Shown in pieces: positions 1 to 8,313 of a stretch of DNA of 64,000 nt. The DNA is from Salinicoccus sp. RF5 (lineage in GTDB: Bacteria > Bacillota > Bacilli > Staphylococcales > Salinicoccaceae). The first letter of the stretch is position 1, and the number at the start of each line of letters is the position of its first letter. The stretch spans positions 868,001 to 932,000 of the forward strand of contig NZ_JAJGRC010000001.1 in the NCBI RefSeq assembly GCF_020786625.1, in the 5' to 3' direction. The position numbers and the translations under genes were made by a program. The notes beneath the pieces were generated by a model that ran no database searches, had not been told where the DNA came from, and saw only the letters and a program-made list of their open reading frames with translations.

Positions 1-1226
1 GGCAGGATCGACATGACGGGTCCGAAGATTTCTTCTTTCGCAATCGTCATCTCATCCTCGACATCGGCGAATATCGTCGGTTCGACGAAGTAGCCTTTAT
101 CACCAGTGTGGCTGCCGCCCGTGATGAGCCTCGCCCCCTCTTCCTTACCCTTTTCGATATAGCCCATGACCGTATCAAGCTGCTTCTTCGAGACGAGCGG
201 CCCCATGTCGGTCGAAGATTCGATTCCGGGACCGAGTTTCACCGCTTCTGCCCTGCTCTTCATCTCCTTGATGACCTTCTCATATATCGGACGCTGGACG
301 AACACACGTGTCGTCGCACTGCAGTTCTGTCCGTGGTTGTACATCGTGCCGTCGAAGATGCCATCGAGGGAGCTTTCAAGATCCGCATCCTCAAGTACGA
401 TGCTCGGGGACTTGCCGCCGAGTTCTAGTGTCACACCAGTGACATTGTCCGCTGCATTCCGCATGATTGTGCTGCCCGTCTTCGTCGAACCGGTGAATGC
501 CAGCTTGTCGACTTTCGGGTGTACATTGAGTGCTGCTCCGGCCACGCTGCCCGAACCGGCGACGACGTTGACGACCCCTTTCGGGAAGCCGGCTTCATTG
601 ATCAGTTCGCCAATATAGAGCATCGACAGCGGGGTTTCGGAAGCCGGCTTGATGACGATGGTACATCCGGCTGCGAGTGCCGCACCCATCTTCCAGCCCG
701 CCATCGCAAGCGGGAAGTTCCATGGGATGATCTGCCCTACGACGCCCACCGGCTCATGCAGTGTATAGGTGACATAGTCCGGTGAGACATTCGTCGTCTT
801 GCCGAATATCTTCGTCGCCCAGCCGGCGTAATAGCGGAAATGCTGGACGGTGCCATCGATGTCATCCTCCAATGCCACATTATACGGTTTTCCGTTATCC
901 AGTGCCTCGAGTTGTGCCAGCTCCTCGCGGTGTGCTTCCAGAAGATCCGCAAACTTATAGATGATCCGTTCCCGTTCCGCCGCTTCCATCTGCGTCCATG
1001 GGCCTTCATCGAATGCCTTCCGTGCAGCCGCCACCGCACGGTCCACATCTTCCTCCTGCGCTTCACTCAGCGTCGCAATCACTTCCTCCGTTGCAGGATT
1101 CACCACATCAAACGTCTTGCCGCTATCGCTTTTGACATACTCCCCATCAATGAAGAACCCTTCCACCTGATCGAGGAATGTCTTCACCTTCGGCTTCAGT
1201 TCTGTTGCCGGTTTGTAATCGGTCAT
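1..1226 (-). CDS. Aldehyde dehydrogenase (NAD-dependent), C-terminus cut by window edge
   Basis: Oxidises an aldehyde to the acid with NAD(P)+. About 408 N-terminal residues are present; the C-terminal ~80-90 residues lie outside the window. Family motifs are clear: IIPWNFPLAMAGWK, the general-base Glu in LELGGKSP, and the nucleophile Cys in GQNCSATTR. ATG 1226 was chosen because GAGGAGGGTGAAG lies just upstream. A palindromic cre-like site (1244-1257) directly abuts the ribosome site, so carbon catabolite control is likely. Substrate cannot be assigned: betaine, acetaldehyde and general aldehyde types all share these motifs. Confidence 0.93.
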   Translation of the reverse strand, partial: MTDYKPATELKPKVKTFLDQVEGFFIDGEYVKSDSGKTFDVVNPATEEVIATLSEAQEEDVDRAVAAARKAFDEGPWTQMEAAERERIIYKFADLLEAHREELAQLEALDNGKPYNVALEDDIDGTVQHFRYYAGWATKIFGKTTNVSPDYVTYTLHEPVGVVGQIIPWNFPLAMAGWKMGAALAAGCTIVIKPASETPLSMLYIGELINEAGFPKGVVNVVAGSGSVAGAALNVHPKVDKLAFTGSTKTGSTIMRNAADNVTGVTLELGGKSPSIVLEDADLESSLDGIFDGTMYNHGQNCSATTRVFVQRPIYEKVIKEMKSRAEAVKLGPGIESSTDMGPLVSKKQLDTVMGYIEKGKEEGARLITGGSHTGDKGYFVEPTIFADVEDEMTIAKEEIFGPVMSIL

Positions 1227-1243
1227 TCTTCACCCTCCTCATT

Positions 1244-1257
1244 TGTAAACGCTTACA
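1244..1257 (-). promoter_or_regulatory. cre-like operator upstream of aldehyde dehydrogenase
   Basis: TGTAAACGCTTACA, a near-perfect palindrome matching the CcpA cre consensus (TGWAANCGNTNWCA). It lies 18 nt upstream of the start codon, in the 5' leader, a position where bound CcpA or another LacI-family protein would block transcription. Confidence 0.75.
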
Positions 1258-1401
1258 CTAGAGTCCATTAAAAATTCCGCAGTGAATATGCGGATGTATG
1301 AGGTAAAGATTATGGAAGTTCTGCGGGTGATATGTATCTTCTTAATTTCATTATAGTGCCCCGCTTCTCCGTACTCAAACATTTTGATGTGTTTAATCCA
1401 T

Positions 1402-1425
1402 AAAAACACAGCCCCTTAGGGCTGC
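1402..1425 (-). terminator. Intrinsic terminator
   Basis: Hairpin CAGCCC-CTTA-GGGCTG followed, on the minus strand, by a T-run (GTTTTTA). It lies just past the stop of the small membrane protein at 1434. Confidence 0.7.
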
Positions 1426-1433
1426 GCCTGTTT

Positions 1434-1643
1434 CTATAATAGATTTATCACTACCGAGATGAGATAGCTGATGAGGCCGCCTCCGACCAGTACAGCGGTG
1501 TTGATCCAGTAGCCCCTTGAACTGTATTCGACTACACCCAGTTTCCCAAGCATCAATGTGATCGACGCAAATGCGAATGCGATCGCCCCGATGCCTAACA
1601 TGATGAAGGAGACTGTGATGAAGAATCCTGCCAAATGAATCAC
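1434..1643 (-). CDS. Small two-TM membrane protein, unknown function
   Basis: 69 residues. Two hydrophobic stretches (about residues 4-32 and 46-67) are joined by a short polar loop (LGKLGVVEYSSRGYW), so a hairpin membrane protein is expected. No family recognised. It stands alone and is followed by its own terminator, which supports it being a real transcript. There is a CAGGTGATT ribosome site before the ATG. Confidence 0.6.
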   Translation of the reverse strand: MIHLAGFFITVSFIMLGIGAIAFAFASITLMLGKLGVVEYSSRGYWINTAVLVGGGLISYLISVVINLL

Positions 1644-1802
1644 CTGTTTCCGTATTATGCTATCTGTACTCTACCAGAGACCGCCCCGCCATTCCACAGG
1701 AAATTGAACGTCTTCAATAAACAGATGATTACGGAGTGAATATGGTGTAAAATGAAAATAGAATGGTTCGACATAAAATTTGTAGAATGGAGGATGATCT
1801 GT

Positions 1803-2000
1803 ATGGATGAAAGAAAAGACTTCATAGATGAGGAATACGACTACCCCGGCAAAAAGCGGACGAACCAGAGGTTCGGCCATAATGTTCGCGTCAACCATGG
1901 GCCCAGTCCCGGTAACGATGACGACCTCTCCACCGACTCGGTAAAAGGTAATGAGCAGGGCCCTCTGCCCCGTTCCATCTTCCTCAACGATGAGAAGTAG
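1803..2000 (+). CDS. Small acidic hydrophilic protein, unknown
   Basis: 65 residues, beginning MDERKDFIDEEYDYPGKK and rich in Asp, Glu, Asn and Gly, with no membrane segment. ATG 1803 was chosen because TGGAGGATGATCTGT precedes it; an in-frame upstream start (1752) lacks a site. Its 3' end overlaps the convergent gene at 1984 by 17 bp. The opposite-strand reading frame here looks like a shadow. Function unknown. Confidence 0.5.
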   Translation: MDERKDFIDEEYDYPGKKRTNQRFGHNVRVNHGPSPGNDDDLSTDSVKGNEQGPLPRSIFLNDEK

Positions 2001-2622
2001 GGTCATAATCCGACTTGCTATTGGGATAGTTGATGAAGTAGATGATCATTCCCTTATCAAAATCCATCATATGTGAAGCTTCTGATGGATCCAGTGTCTC
2101 GAAACGCTTCTTGAACTTGGCATAGTCGAGGTTACTCTGTCCGTCGGGATAAAGGATGAATCCATTCTCGCTGTATGAGTAGTACTTGAGATATCCTGAT
2201 TCCACAAATGTGTGGTTGAAATCGAAGAATACGCACTGGATGTATCCACCCACCGCTGGTTTTCCATCATGGATGCGGTCCATGAAAGGTATATTCGAAC
2301 GGTTCTTCTGTCCATTCTTCTCAAGATGATCCTCAAGCATTCTGCGGCCATTTCTGATGACAAACGGATAGATCCAGAATGTGAGTAGGAGGGTAATGAA
2401 GACTATAAGAAGAAATCCAGCTATGCTCATGACTTCCAAGTTGAATGATTCCAAGAGCAGCAGGATGACAGCAATGTTCGTCAGGGAAAGTAGCCCGATC
2501 AGCATCACCTTTTCATCTGTCTGATCCTTCGTATAAATTAGGATGTTCCTTTTCACCAGAACAACATACGTGAAAAATCCCGGAAGCCCCAACGCAATTA
2601 TCGCAAAAACTGTTTCACCCAT
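1984..2622 (-). CDS. Membrane protein of unknown function (DUF6338-like architecture)
   Basis: 212 residues. Residues ~3-25 (FAIIALGLPGFFTYVVLV), ~42-62 and ~66-88 are hydrophobic, followed by a soluble C-terminal half with a beta-rich look (GGYIQCVFFDFNHTFVESGYLKYY shortened here to its core, YIQCVFFDFNHTFVESG). The layout of a GxPGFxxY start, three TM segments and a cytoplasmic tail resembles DUF6338 proteins, but that is a weak match from memory. Start ATG 2622 has GGAGGGAG upstream. Single gene. Confidence 0.6.
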   Translation of the reverse strand: MGETVFAIIALGLPGFFTYVVLVKRNILIYTKDQTDEKVMLIGLLSLTNIAVILLLLESFNLEVMSIAGFLLIVFITLLLTFWIYPFVIRNGRRMLEDHLEKNGQKNRSNIPFMDRIHDGKPAVGGYIQCVFFDFNHTFVESGYLKYYSYSENGFILYPDGQSNLDYAKFKKRFETLDPSEASHMMDFDKGMIIYFINYPNSKSDYDPTSHR

Positions 2623-2846
2623 TAAACTCCCTCCTCTGTATAGTTGGATATATCACCCACTGATCTATGGCGTCCAATCAAGCCTTAACCTTCTATTCCC
2701 CCTACTACCAAAATAATGTATAATTTTACACTTAATTGTTTATTTCACCCACTTATCCTTTAATTCTTCATTCTATAAATAAACACCTTTATATAGGGTA
2801 AAATTATATGAATGCGATACGTATATAATTTATAGAGGATTGTGAG

Positions 2847-4424
2847 GTGAAAACGATGAAACGTCCATATGCTGCCGCATCCCATGCGGCATTGAAGGCA
2901 GGGCTCCACGAGCGGGCACTTGAACTGTTCAAGAAAGGACTGAGCTACCAGATCGGGGCGGACGAACCTGTGATCAGAATATATTTGAGGTTCTCCCAAC
3001 ACGCATACCTGCACAGCCAGCTGGATCTGCTGGAGCTGGAGGAAGAATATAGAAGTTACCTCAGAAGTCTGGTCTTCCGCCACGAGAAGAACTATCAGGC
3101 ATCCTGGGAAGTGATCGAGTGGATTTCCAACGAGGCACTCATCCCCCTCAAGGTGGATATCCTCTGTGACATGAAGAAGGTGGAGGAACTGATTGAACTT
3201 TCCGATGCTGGTGTCGATGTGCTCTCGCATCTGAAGGTTGAACGGAAGGAGGCCCTGATCCGGTATATGATTCGGAATCATGACAGCGAGAGGGCAAAAA
3301 GGCTCATCGACAGGACCGAAGTCGACCAGAAACGGCTGCGCACCCTCTTCGAAACGGAAAGCAGTCATCCGGTCGCCCGGTTCACGTGGGAGGCGTTCAG
3401 GGATACGCATCTCGGGATGACGGAGGACCCCATTCCCCAGGACTTCCCTGAACTGGCCACCAATATCAAAAATCTGGATGCCACCCTTCAGGATGCGGCC
3501 CATATCCACCTCATCAACCGCTTCTACGATAACCCGCAGTACCACCGGGCGCTCAATTTGAATTCGGTCCCCCATATGAAGGAAAAGGCCGATCTCATCC
3601 AATACATCATGATCGAGGCACTGTACACACTGAAATTCGATGCATCACTTCTCGGCACACCGGCTGCACAGCTTGATATGCTGTTTGAATACTATCACAG
3701 CGGCAACCGCAGCCCGGCCGTCATCCGGGCCATCCACCAGCTGCTGCCTGATGCGAAGTTGACCGACAGCCACATACGCTCCATGCGGAAGATGATACTC
3801 TACGGCACACTCGACCTCTATAACGAACGGCTGATCCAGATGTTCAGGGAGGACAGGAAGGCCTATACCGTATTCCAGTATCCGGCCCTCTTCCTGAATA
3901 CAAAGATAAACAGGACCGTCGACAACTTCGTCTATTACCACTTTTCCGCCAAAGTGCGGGAGAAGATCTTCCGCCCCCTTGTGACGGAACTGGTCGAATC
4001 GACCGAGAAGACCACCCTCCCCCGCTACTTCGTCCATTACCTCGAACGGACGAGGCACAGAAGCTTTTCAAGCATGTGCATCCTCGTCAGGCACACATAT
4101 CGGCGGGGCGACTACAGACAGGTCGAGAAGTACATCAATGAACTCATGCCCGACAACCAGTTCAGGATCAGACTCTATCTGGCAAAGTTCCTCTACGGCT
4201 TCGGAGAGTTCGAGGAAGCACTGCATGAAGTCAAGGCAGCCGAGAAGCTTACCGATCAGCATGCCGAGCTCTATATGCACTTCATCAAAATCTACAGGCG
4301 CCTCGGGGACCCGGAGAATCTCCTGAAGTATATGGACAAAATGAAGGCATACTACCCGAAGGCGCTGTCGGACCGTGAATATGAAAAGGCGAAAGCCGCA
4401 TATGAGAAGATGAACAGAAATTAA
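2847..4424 (+). CDS. Helical-repeat (TPR-like) protein, unknown function
   Basis: 525 residues, cytoplasmic (no signal or TM), almost entirely alpha-helical. TPR-like units are clearest at both ends: residues ~10-35 (AALKAGLHERALELFKKGLS) and ~425-515 (RGDYRQVEKYINELMPDN, YGFGEFEEALHEVKAAEKL, YRRLGDPENLLKYMDKM). The central ~300 residues are less regular. Such proteins usually scaffold partners; no partner is evident here. GTG 2847 has GAGG 8 nt upstream; ATG 2856 with GAGGTG 6 nt upstream is an equally good start. Monocistronic, closed by the hairpin at 4428. Confidence 0.75.
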   Translation: MKTMKRPYAAASHAALKAGLHERALELFKKGLSYQIGADEPVIRIYLRFSQHAYLHSQLDLLELEEEYRSYLRSLVFRHEKNYQASWEVIEWISNEALIPLKVDILCDMKKVEELIELSDAGVDVLSHLKVERKEALIRYMIRNHDSERAKRLIDRTEVDQKRLRTLFETESSHPVARFTWEAFRDTHLGMTEDPIPQDFPELATNIKNLDATLQDAAHIHLINRFYDNPQYHRALNLNSVPHMKEKADLIQYIMIEALYTLKFDASLLGTPAAQLDMLFEYYHSGNRSPAVIRAIHQLLPDAKLTDSHIRSMRKMILYGTLDLYNERLIQMFREDRKAYTVFQYPALFLNTKINRTVDNFVYYHFSAKVREKIFRPLVTELVESTEKTTLPRYFVHYLERTRHRSFSSMCILVRHTYRRGDYRQVEKYINELMPDNQFRIRLYLAKFLYGFGEFEEALHEVKAAEKLTDQHAELYMHFIKIYRRLGDPENLLKYMDKMKAYYPKALSDREYEKAKAAYEKMNRN

Positions 4425-4427
4425 AAT

Positions 4428-4462
4428 GAAGAAGCGGAGACCGCCATGGTCTCCGCTTCTTC
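4428..4462. terminator. Bidirectional terminator hairpin
   Basis: Perfect 15-bp stem (GAAGAAGCGGAGACC with its complement) and a 5-nt loop, between convergent genes ending at 4424 and 4469. Minus-strand transcripts meet the better T-run (CATTTTAATTT). Confidence 0.85.
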
Positions 4463-4468
4463 CTCGTT

Positions 4469-5023
4469 CTACGCTTTATAGTCACTCCGCACGATGGCAT
4501 ACAGCGCGCTGTCACAGATTCCCTGATTGTTGCGGTCCGCCTGCCGCTTCGTCCCTTCATACAGCAATCCGCACTTCTCCATCACCCTGCCGGAGCCGGG
4601 ATTCCTCACATCATGCTGTGACTCGATCCTGTTCAGTTCTACATCTTCGAAGAAGAAGGATATGAGACGTTCGAAGGCTTCCGTCGTATACCCCTTCCCC
4701 CACCATGCCCTGCCGATGCAGTAGCCGATGTGGACCATCCCGACAGAATCATCCGCATCCACCACACTGATCGTCCCGACCGGTTCACCCAAGTCCTTTG
4801 GCATGATCGCCCACTGATAGAAATCCTCTTTTTCGTACTCCTCCATCCAATGGCCGATCAGCTGTCTGGTCACTTCAACCGATTCATGCGGCGGCCAGGT
4901 CAGATACTCCGTCACTTCAGAATCCGATGCCCAGTTGTTATACATCGCCTCCGAGTCATCTGAAGTGAGCTTTCGAAGCACGAGCCGTTCCGTCTCCAAA
5001 GTCTGCGTGCCAAGATGCTGCAT
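4469..5023 (-). CDS. GNAT family N-acetyltransferase (RimJ/RimL type)
   Basis: 184 residues. Starts with LETERLVLRKLTSDDSEAMY, typical of the RimJ/RimL (Acetyltransf_3) group, and carries the acetyl-CoA pyrophosphate loop RAWWGKGYTTEAFERLI followed by NRIESQHDVRNPGSGRVMEK. It transfers acetyl from acetyl-CoA to an amine, either a protein N-terminus or a small molecule; the target is not predictable. Start at 5023 because GGGGGAGATACAT precedes this ATG; an upstream in-frame ATG at 5047 lacks a site. Confidence 0.9.
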   Translation of the reverse strand: MQHLGTQTLETERLVLRKLTSDDSEAMYNNWASDSEVTEYLTWPPHESVEVTRQLIGHWMEEYEKEDFYQWAIMPKDLGEPVGTISVVDADDSVGMVHIGYCIGRAWWGKGYTTEAFERLISFFFEDVELNRIESQHDVRNPGSGRVMEKCGLLYEGTKRQADRNNQGICDSALYAIVRSDYKA

Positions 5024-5095
5024 ATGTATCTCCCCCTGAATGTACAAATCGATGCTACTACTATGATTATACTAAAAAAGCAGGTCCATGACCTG

Positions 5096-5668
5096 CTAAT
5101 CAAAATGCCTGATCTTATAATCCATCTCTTCTTCCGGTGACATCAGCCCTCTTGCCTTGCCGATGGTGCCGTCTCGTTCATTCCAGATTGTATTATGTAC
5201 CTGCACTGCGTTTGAAAAGTCGCCTTCCATCCAGTCCTCGAGCGCTGCCATATAGAACTCCCGATATTCATAATCCGATTTCTTGGCGGTTTCATACTTC
5301 TGCTCGATACGCTCGTCGGTGATTTCAAGGTGGCCCCATTTCTGAGTCGCCTTGACCTTCTGGTGTGTCATATGGTGGATGCTATCTGCGAACTGCCGTT
5401 CACTCGGCAGGCCGTCATTCGACTTCTCATCCGACACCTCAAAAGCCCCCTTCGCCTCTTCAGATTCCTTCGAACCGGAATTTGCCAATGCAGCAAGCTC
5501 CTCATCCTCTTCTGGCATCTCCGCTTCATCCGCCACAGAGCGATCGAGTGCATTGCCGATGCTGTCCTTCACACCCGAGAAGTTGAAGGCGATGACTCCT
5601 CCAGCGATGATCGCTATCACTACAACTGCCGATAGCGTCCATAACGCCACTTTCGTAAAACTGCTCAT
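5096..5668 (-). CDS. Membrane-anchored protein, DUF6241-like
   Basis: 190 residues: one N-terminal membrane anchor (residues ~6-30, VALWTLSAVVVIAIIAGGVI), an acidic linker (~45-85), then an extracellular helical domain containing IHHMTHQKVKATQKWG and YMAALEDWMEGDFSNAVQVHN. The MTHQKV..KWG stretch matches my memory of DUF6241 proteins in Bacillales. Function unknown. Probably faces the cell surface. Single gene. Confidence 0.65.
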   Translation of the reverse strand: MSSFTKVALWTLSAVVVIAIIAGGVIAFNFSGVKDSIGNALDRSVADEAEMPEEDEELAALANSGSKESEEAKGAFEVSDEKSNDGLPSERQFADSIHHMTHQKVKATQKWGHLEITDERIEQKYETAKKSDYEYREFYMAALEDWMEGDFSNAVQVHNTIWNERDGTIGKARGLMSPEEEMDYKIRHFD

Positions 5669-5797
5669 AAAACCGTCCTTTCATGATGTTGTGTTTCTTT
5701 GGCTTACTTGCCATAATATGGTTATATTCACTCTAACATTCCTTGGTAACAAAATGTAACCCCTTATGATGAAAGATCAGAATTTTCTTTGGATACA

Positions 5798-5821
5798 AAA
5801 AAGAGAGCCTTCTGGCCCTCC
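5798..5821 (-). terminator. Intrinsic terminator of the GIY-YIG gene
   Basis: Minus-strand hairpin GAGGGCC-AGAA-GGCTCTC followed by TTTTTT, immediately after the stop at 5825. Confidence 0.8.
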
Positions 5822-5824
5822 CTG

Positions 5825-6382
5825 TTACGCCGTCGTCCGCTTGTGGCTCGTGCGTATCTTCTGTTTTCTCACATCTTCATCTTCACCTGAGCCGTAAGCC
5901 CACTTGAGATATTCCGGAACATAGTTGTAGGAGATGATCTTCTCCAGACGCTTTCTGAACATATAATTCTGTTCATCTGTAATCCTGTAGATCACGATGC
6001 TCATGTTCCGCTTCTCAAGCACACCATTGAATGGCTTCAACTGCTTTTCCTTCTTCGACGGCTTCTTCTCGAACGGCTTGCTGAAGTGGCGCTTCAGACG
6101 CCGGGCAATATTCGTGCTGTGCCCGACATAGAAAAGGTTCGAACCTTTATAGATCAGGTAGACCCCGACAAGCGCCTCATCATCAGACAGTTTGAACTGC
6201 TTCTGAATCTTTTCATCGAGATCCTTGTGATCCACTGCCCGCCGGCCATCACTCGTCTTGATGATTGAAGGGGAGATCTCCGCTGACTCGATGCCCTTCT
6301 TCCAAATCCTTTTCGATTCCTTACCGAAGTTCTTCATTACCCTATCCAGCTGCTTATTCATGCTTCTCAGCTGTCTTGCCAT
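5825..6382 (-). CDS. GIY-YIG nuclease-fold protein
   Basis: 185 residues. The GIY-YIG core is at ~residues 83-150: GVYLIYKGSNLFYVGHS (the GVY and YVG halves) followed by NIARRLKRHF with the conserved Arg and His. A basic N-terminal extension (MNKQLDRVMKNFGKESKRIWKKG) may bind nucleic acid. Start ATG 6382 has GAGGTGATAATT upstream. Unlike the ~90-residue YhbQ/UPF0213 proteins this one has N- and C-terminal additions; it could be a stand-alone nuclease with an unknown DNA substrate. Confidence 0.8.
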   Translation of the reverse strand: MARQLRSMNKQLDRVMKNFGKESKRIWKKGIESAEISPSIIKTSDGRRAVDHKDLDEKIQKQFKLSDDEALVGVYLIYKGSNLFYVGHSTNIARRLKRHFSKPFEKKPSKKEKQLKPFNGVLEKRNMSIVIYRITDEQNYMFRKRLEKIISYNYVPEYLKWAYGSGEDEDVRKQKIRTSHKRTTA

Positions 6383-6612
6383 AATTATCACCTCAGGATA
6401 CCTATTCCCCAGTAGCCGGAATCCACACATGAATGATAAATCAAATTGACAGACTCCCTTTAGAAGTTAACGTTGATGTTACAAAGAAAATGACATGGTC
6501 AGAAATAAGAACAGTACATTCTACTCGGTACGTCTCTACTCTACATACTACATAAAATTAATAGGTTTAAACTGCTTCAAAATATCTGAATGTCATATTC
6601 AGCCAAATAATA
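6383..6612. other. Intergenic stretch before the XRE regulator
   Basis: AT-rich, no gene seen. Together with the promoter/operator region to 6691 this forms a 309-nt gap. It must hold the minus-strand promoter of the GIY-YIG gene; a short dyad GTTAAC lies near 6466 but nothing else stands out. Confidence 0.5.
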
Positions 6613-6674
6613 TGTAAAGATATGTTTACACAAATCAATCAGGATGATAATATAAAAGTAAAGATATCTTTACT
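6613..6674 (+). promoter_or_regulatory. Promoter flanked by two matching operators of the XRE regulator
   Basis: Operator 1 (6613-6630, TGTAAAGATATGTTTACA) is an 18-bp dyad with one mismatch. Operator 2 (6657-6674, AGTAAAGATATCTTTACT) is a perfect 18-bp palindrome. Their centres are 44 bp apart, about four helical turns. Operator 1 contains the -35 TTTACA (6625-6630); a -10 such as TAATAT (6648-6653, 17-bp spacer) lies between them, and operator 2 covers the start region. Strong autoregulation design. Confidence 0.8.
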
Positions 6675-6691
6675 ATTTTGGAGGCCATAAG

Positions 6692-6901
6692 ATGCCGGTA
6701 ACCAATAAGATAAGAGAAATTCGTAAGGAAAAGGGAATTTCGCAAGTTAAGATGGCTGAAGATCTACAGGTCACGCGTCAGACGATCAATGCGATCGAAA
6801 AACATAAATATAATCCCAGCCTTGAGCTGTCCCTTAAGATTATTAAATATTTTAGTATGCCTATTGAAGCAGTGTTCACCTTAGAGGAGGATGACAGATG
6901 A
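6692..6901 (+). CDS. XRE/Cro-type transcriptional regulator
   Basis: 69 residues, almost wholly a single HTH_3 domain: IREIRKEKGISQVKMAEDLQ, recognition helix VTRQTINAIEKHKYNPS, then LELSLKIIKYFSMPIEAVF. This is the compact YozG/Cro-like class often encoded with a small membrane protein. GGAGG lies 7 nt before ATG. Its stop overlaps the next start (ATGA at 6898), so the two are translationally coupled. It is the obvious ligand of the two GTAAAGATAT dyads upstream and probably represses its own operon. Confidence 0.92.
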   Translation: MPVTNKIREIRKEKGISQVKMAEDLQVTRQTINAIEKHKYNPSLELSLKIIKYFSMPIEAVFTLEEDDR

Positions 6902-7320
6902 AGGTACAGGAAACAAAATTCCAAAATCATAAAATGAAGACTTGGACGCCTTATTTCATAATTGCATGCGGCTTTATCGGAGCTGCAATCGGTTCTTTCT
7001 TCGCCTACTTTATTCAGGGGGAGTTTCCATATAGTGTGATGATTGGTGCCGCAGTGGCATCTTTCATACTATGTGTCATTCAATTTATTAAGCAGACTAG
7101 TAAAAAAGATCGTTTACCTGAAGCTGATGAACGCACCATTAAAAATCTCAAGCGTTACTTTGCAGCAACTTCACATCTTACTGTGGGGGTTCTTTTCATC
7201 TCCTTGACTGCATTTACTCTTATTGGGTACGATTCTGTTCCCCTCCTTTACCTATGGATCTTATTCTTTTCTTATATATGGATCGGCGGGATTGGTGCCA
7301 TCATCGTCAAAAGACGATAA
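6898..7320 (+). CDS. Four-TM membrane protein paired with XRE regulator
   Basis: 140 residues with four hydrophobic segments: ~19-39 (YFIIACGFIGAAIGSFFAYF), ~47-64, ~95-112 and ~117-135. A charged cytoplasmic loop (KQTSKKDRLPEADERTIKN) separates pairs 1-2 and 3-4. The -DERT- loop resembles DUF2178/DUF6773-type partners of small XRE regulators in Firmicutes, where the membrane protein may modulate the regulator. Function unproven. Overlaps the regulator by 4 bp. Confidence 0.75.
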   Translation: MKVQETKFQNHKMKTWTPYFIIACGFIGAAIGSFFAYFIQGEFPYSVMIGAAVASFILCVIQFIKQTSKKDRLPEADERTIKNLKRYFAATSHLTVGVLFISLTAFTLIGYDSVPLLYLWILFFSYIWIGGIGAIIVKRR

Positions 7321-7340
7321 TCTTCATGAATGGCGGATAG

Positions 7341-7379
7341 AAGCCTCCATCCCTGGCATCACTAGGAATGGAGGCTTTC
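7341..7379 (+). terminator. Intrinsic terminator of XRE operon
   Basis: AAGCCTCCATCCC ... GGAATGGAGGCTTT hairpin with a TTTCCTT tail, 20 bp after the operon stop. Confidence 0.75.
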
Positions 7380-7518
7380 CTTACGATTAGCCGATAGACT
7401 TCAATCATATCCCAAGGGTGAACTTGGCTGCATAAGTTGTAACACTAATCATCAAAGCTTATCATCTATCATTCTTTCATTGGATATATTGAATTTGGAT
7501 TCTTTCATGGGTATTTCT

Positions 7519-8211
7519 TTACCTCCTGTTCCTCCCGGCACTTCTGATGAACGCAAGCTTCTCCCCGGAAATCCCCGTCTCATAGGATTTGAAACTTCTG
7601 ATACCCGTACCGAAATGGAGACTCTCCGGTTTCAACTTCTCAACCATTTCAGTGACATTGTCTGTATTGAGCCCGCCACCCGGCATGATTGTAATATGAG
7701 TACCTTCTGTTTTCTTCATCAGTTTCTGCAACTTCCCGAAATTATCAGTGACACCACCGGGGCCGCCTGAAGTGAGGATGGTCTTCACCTCCGGATATTT
7801 GAGGAGCATCTTTAGGCCTTCAACTTGATCATCCAATGCATCGAATGCCTTGTGGAAGGTGATATCCATCTCCCCACAGATCGAAATGAAACTCTCCAAA
7901 GCGTTGGCGTCGATACGTCCATCTTCTGCCAGTGCTCCGATGACGATGCCGTTTGCACCATAGCTTCCCACTTCCCTTATCTGATCTTCCATCTGCATGA
8001 CTTCCCGATCAGTATAACGGAATGATAGATCATGGGGCCGGATCATGACATTAATCGGAATACTGGAAGCTTCGACCGCTTCCTTCACCAGAGCCATTGC
8101 CGGGGTAAGTCCATCCTGTTCCATATCGCTACAGAGTTCAATCCTGTCTGCGCCGAACCGGTTCAGGTCATGCACATCCTGTATGTTGGTCGCGATGCCT
8201 TCTATAATCAT
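7519..8211 (-). CDS. cutC: CutC family protein (copper homeostasis)
   Basis: 230 residues, TIM-barrel CutC family. Diagnostic segments: GADRIELCSDMEQDGLTPA, INVMIRPHDLSFRYTD, GANGIVIGALAEDGRID, ITFHKAFDAL, ILTSGGPGG and IMPGGGLNTDNV. Family members are linked to copper tolerance, though the biochemical role is unsettled. Start ATG 8211 has GGAGGTGACGGT upstream; a longer frame from 8256 is less likely. No copper genes lie nearby. Confidence 0.93.
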   Translation of the reverse strand: MIIEGIATNIQDVHDLNRFGADRIELCSDMEQDGLTPAMALVKEAVEASSIPINVMIRPHDLSFRYTDREVMQMEDQIREVGSYGANGIVIGALAEDGRIDANALESFISICGEMDITFHKAFDALDDQVEGLKMLLKYPEVKTILTSGGPGGVTDNFGKLQKLMKKTEGTHITIMPGGGLNTDNVTEMVEKLKPESLHFGTGIRSFKSYETGISGEKLAFIRSAGRNRR

Positions 8212-8313
8212 ACCGTCACCTCCATATATGACTTTTACACGGTGGAAATGCATCAATTTGATGATGAATGAAATGAAAACATCCCTTAAGTTTTAGGAAA
8301 ATGTTTAGGACTT

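Noticed and set aside
1671..2006. 111-aa minus-strand reading frame opposite the small acidic gene
   Set aside because: No ribosome site; hydrophobic stretches look like the complement of the acidic plus-strand frame.
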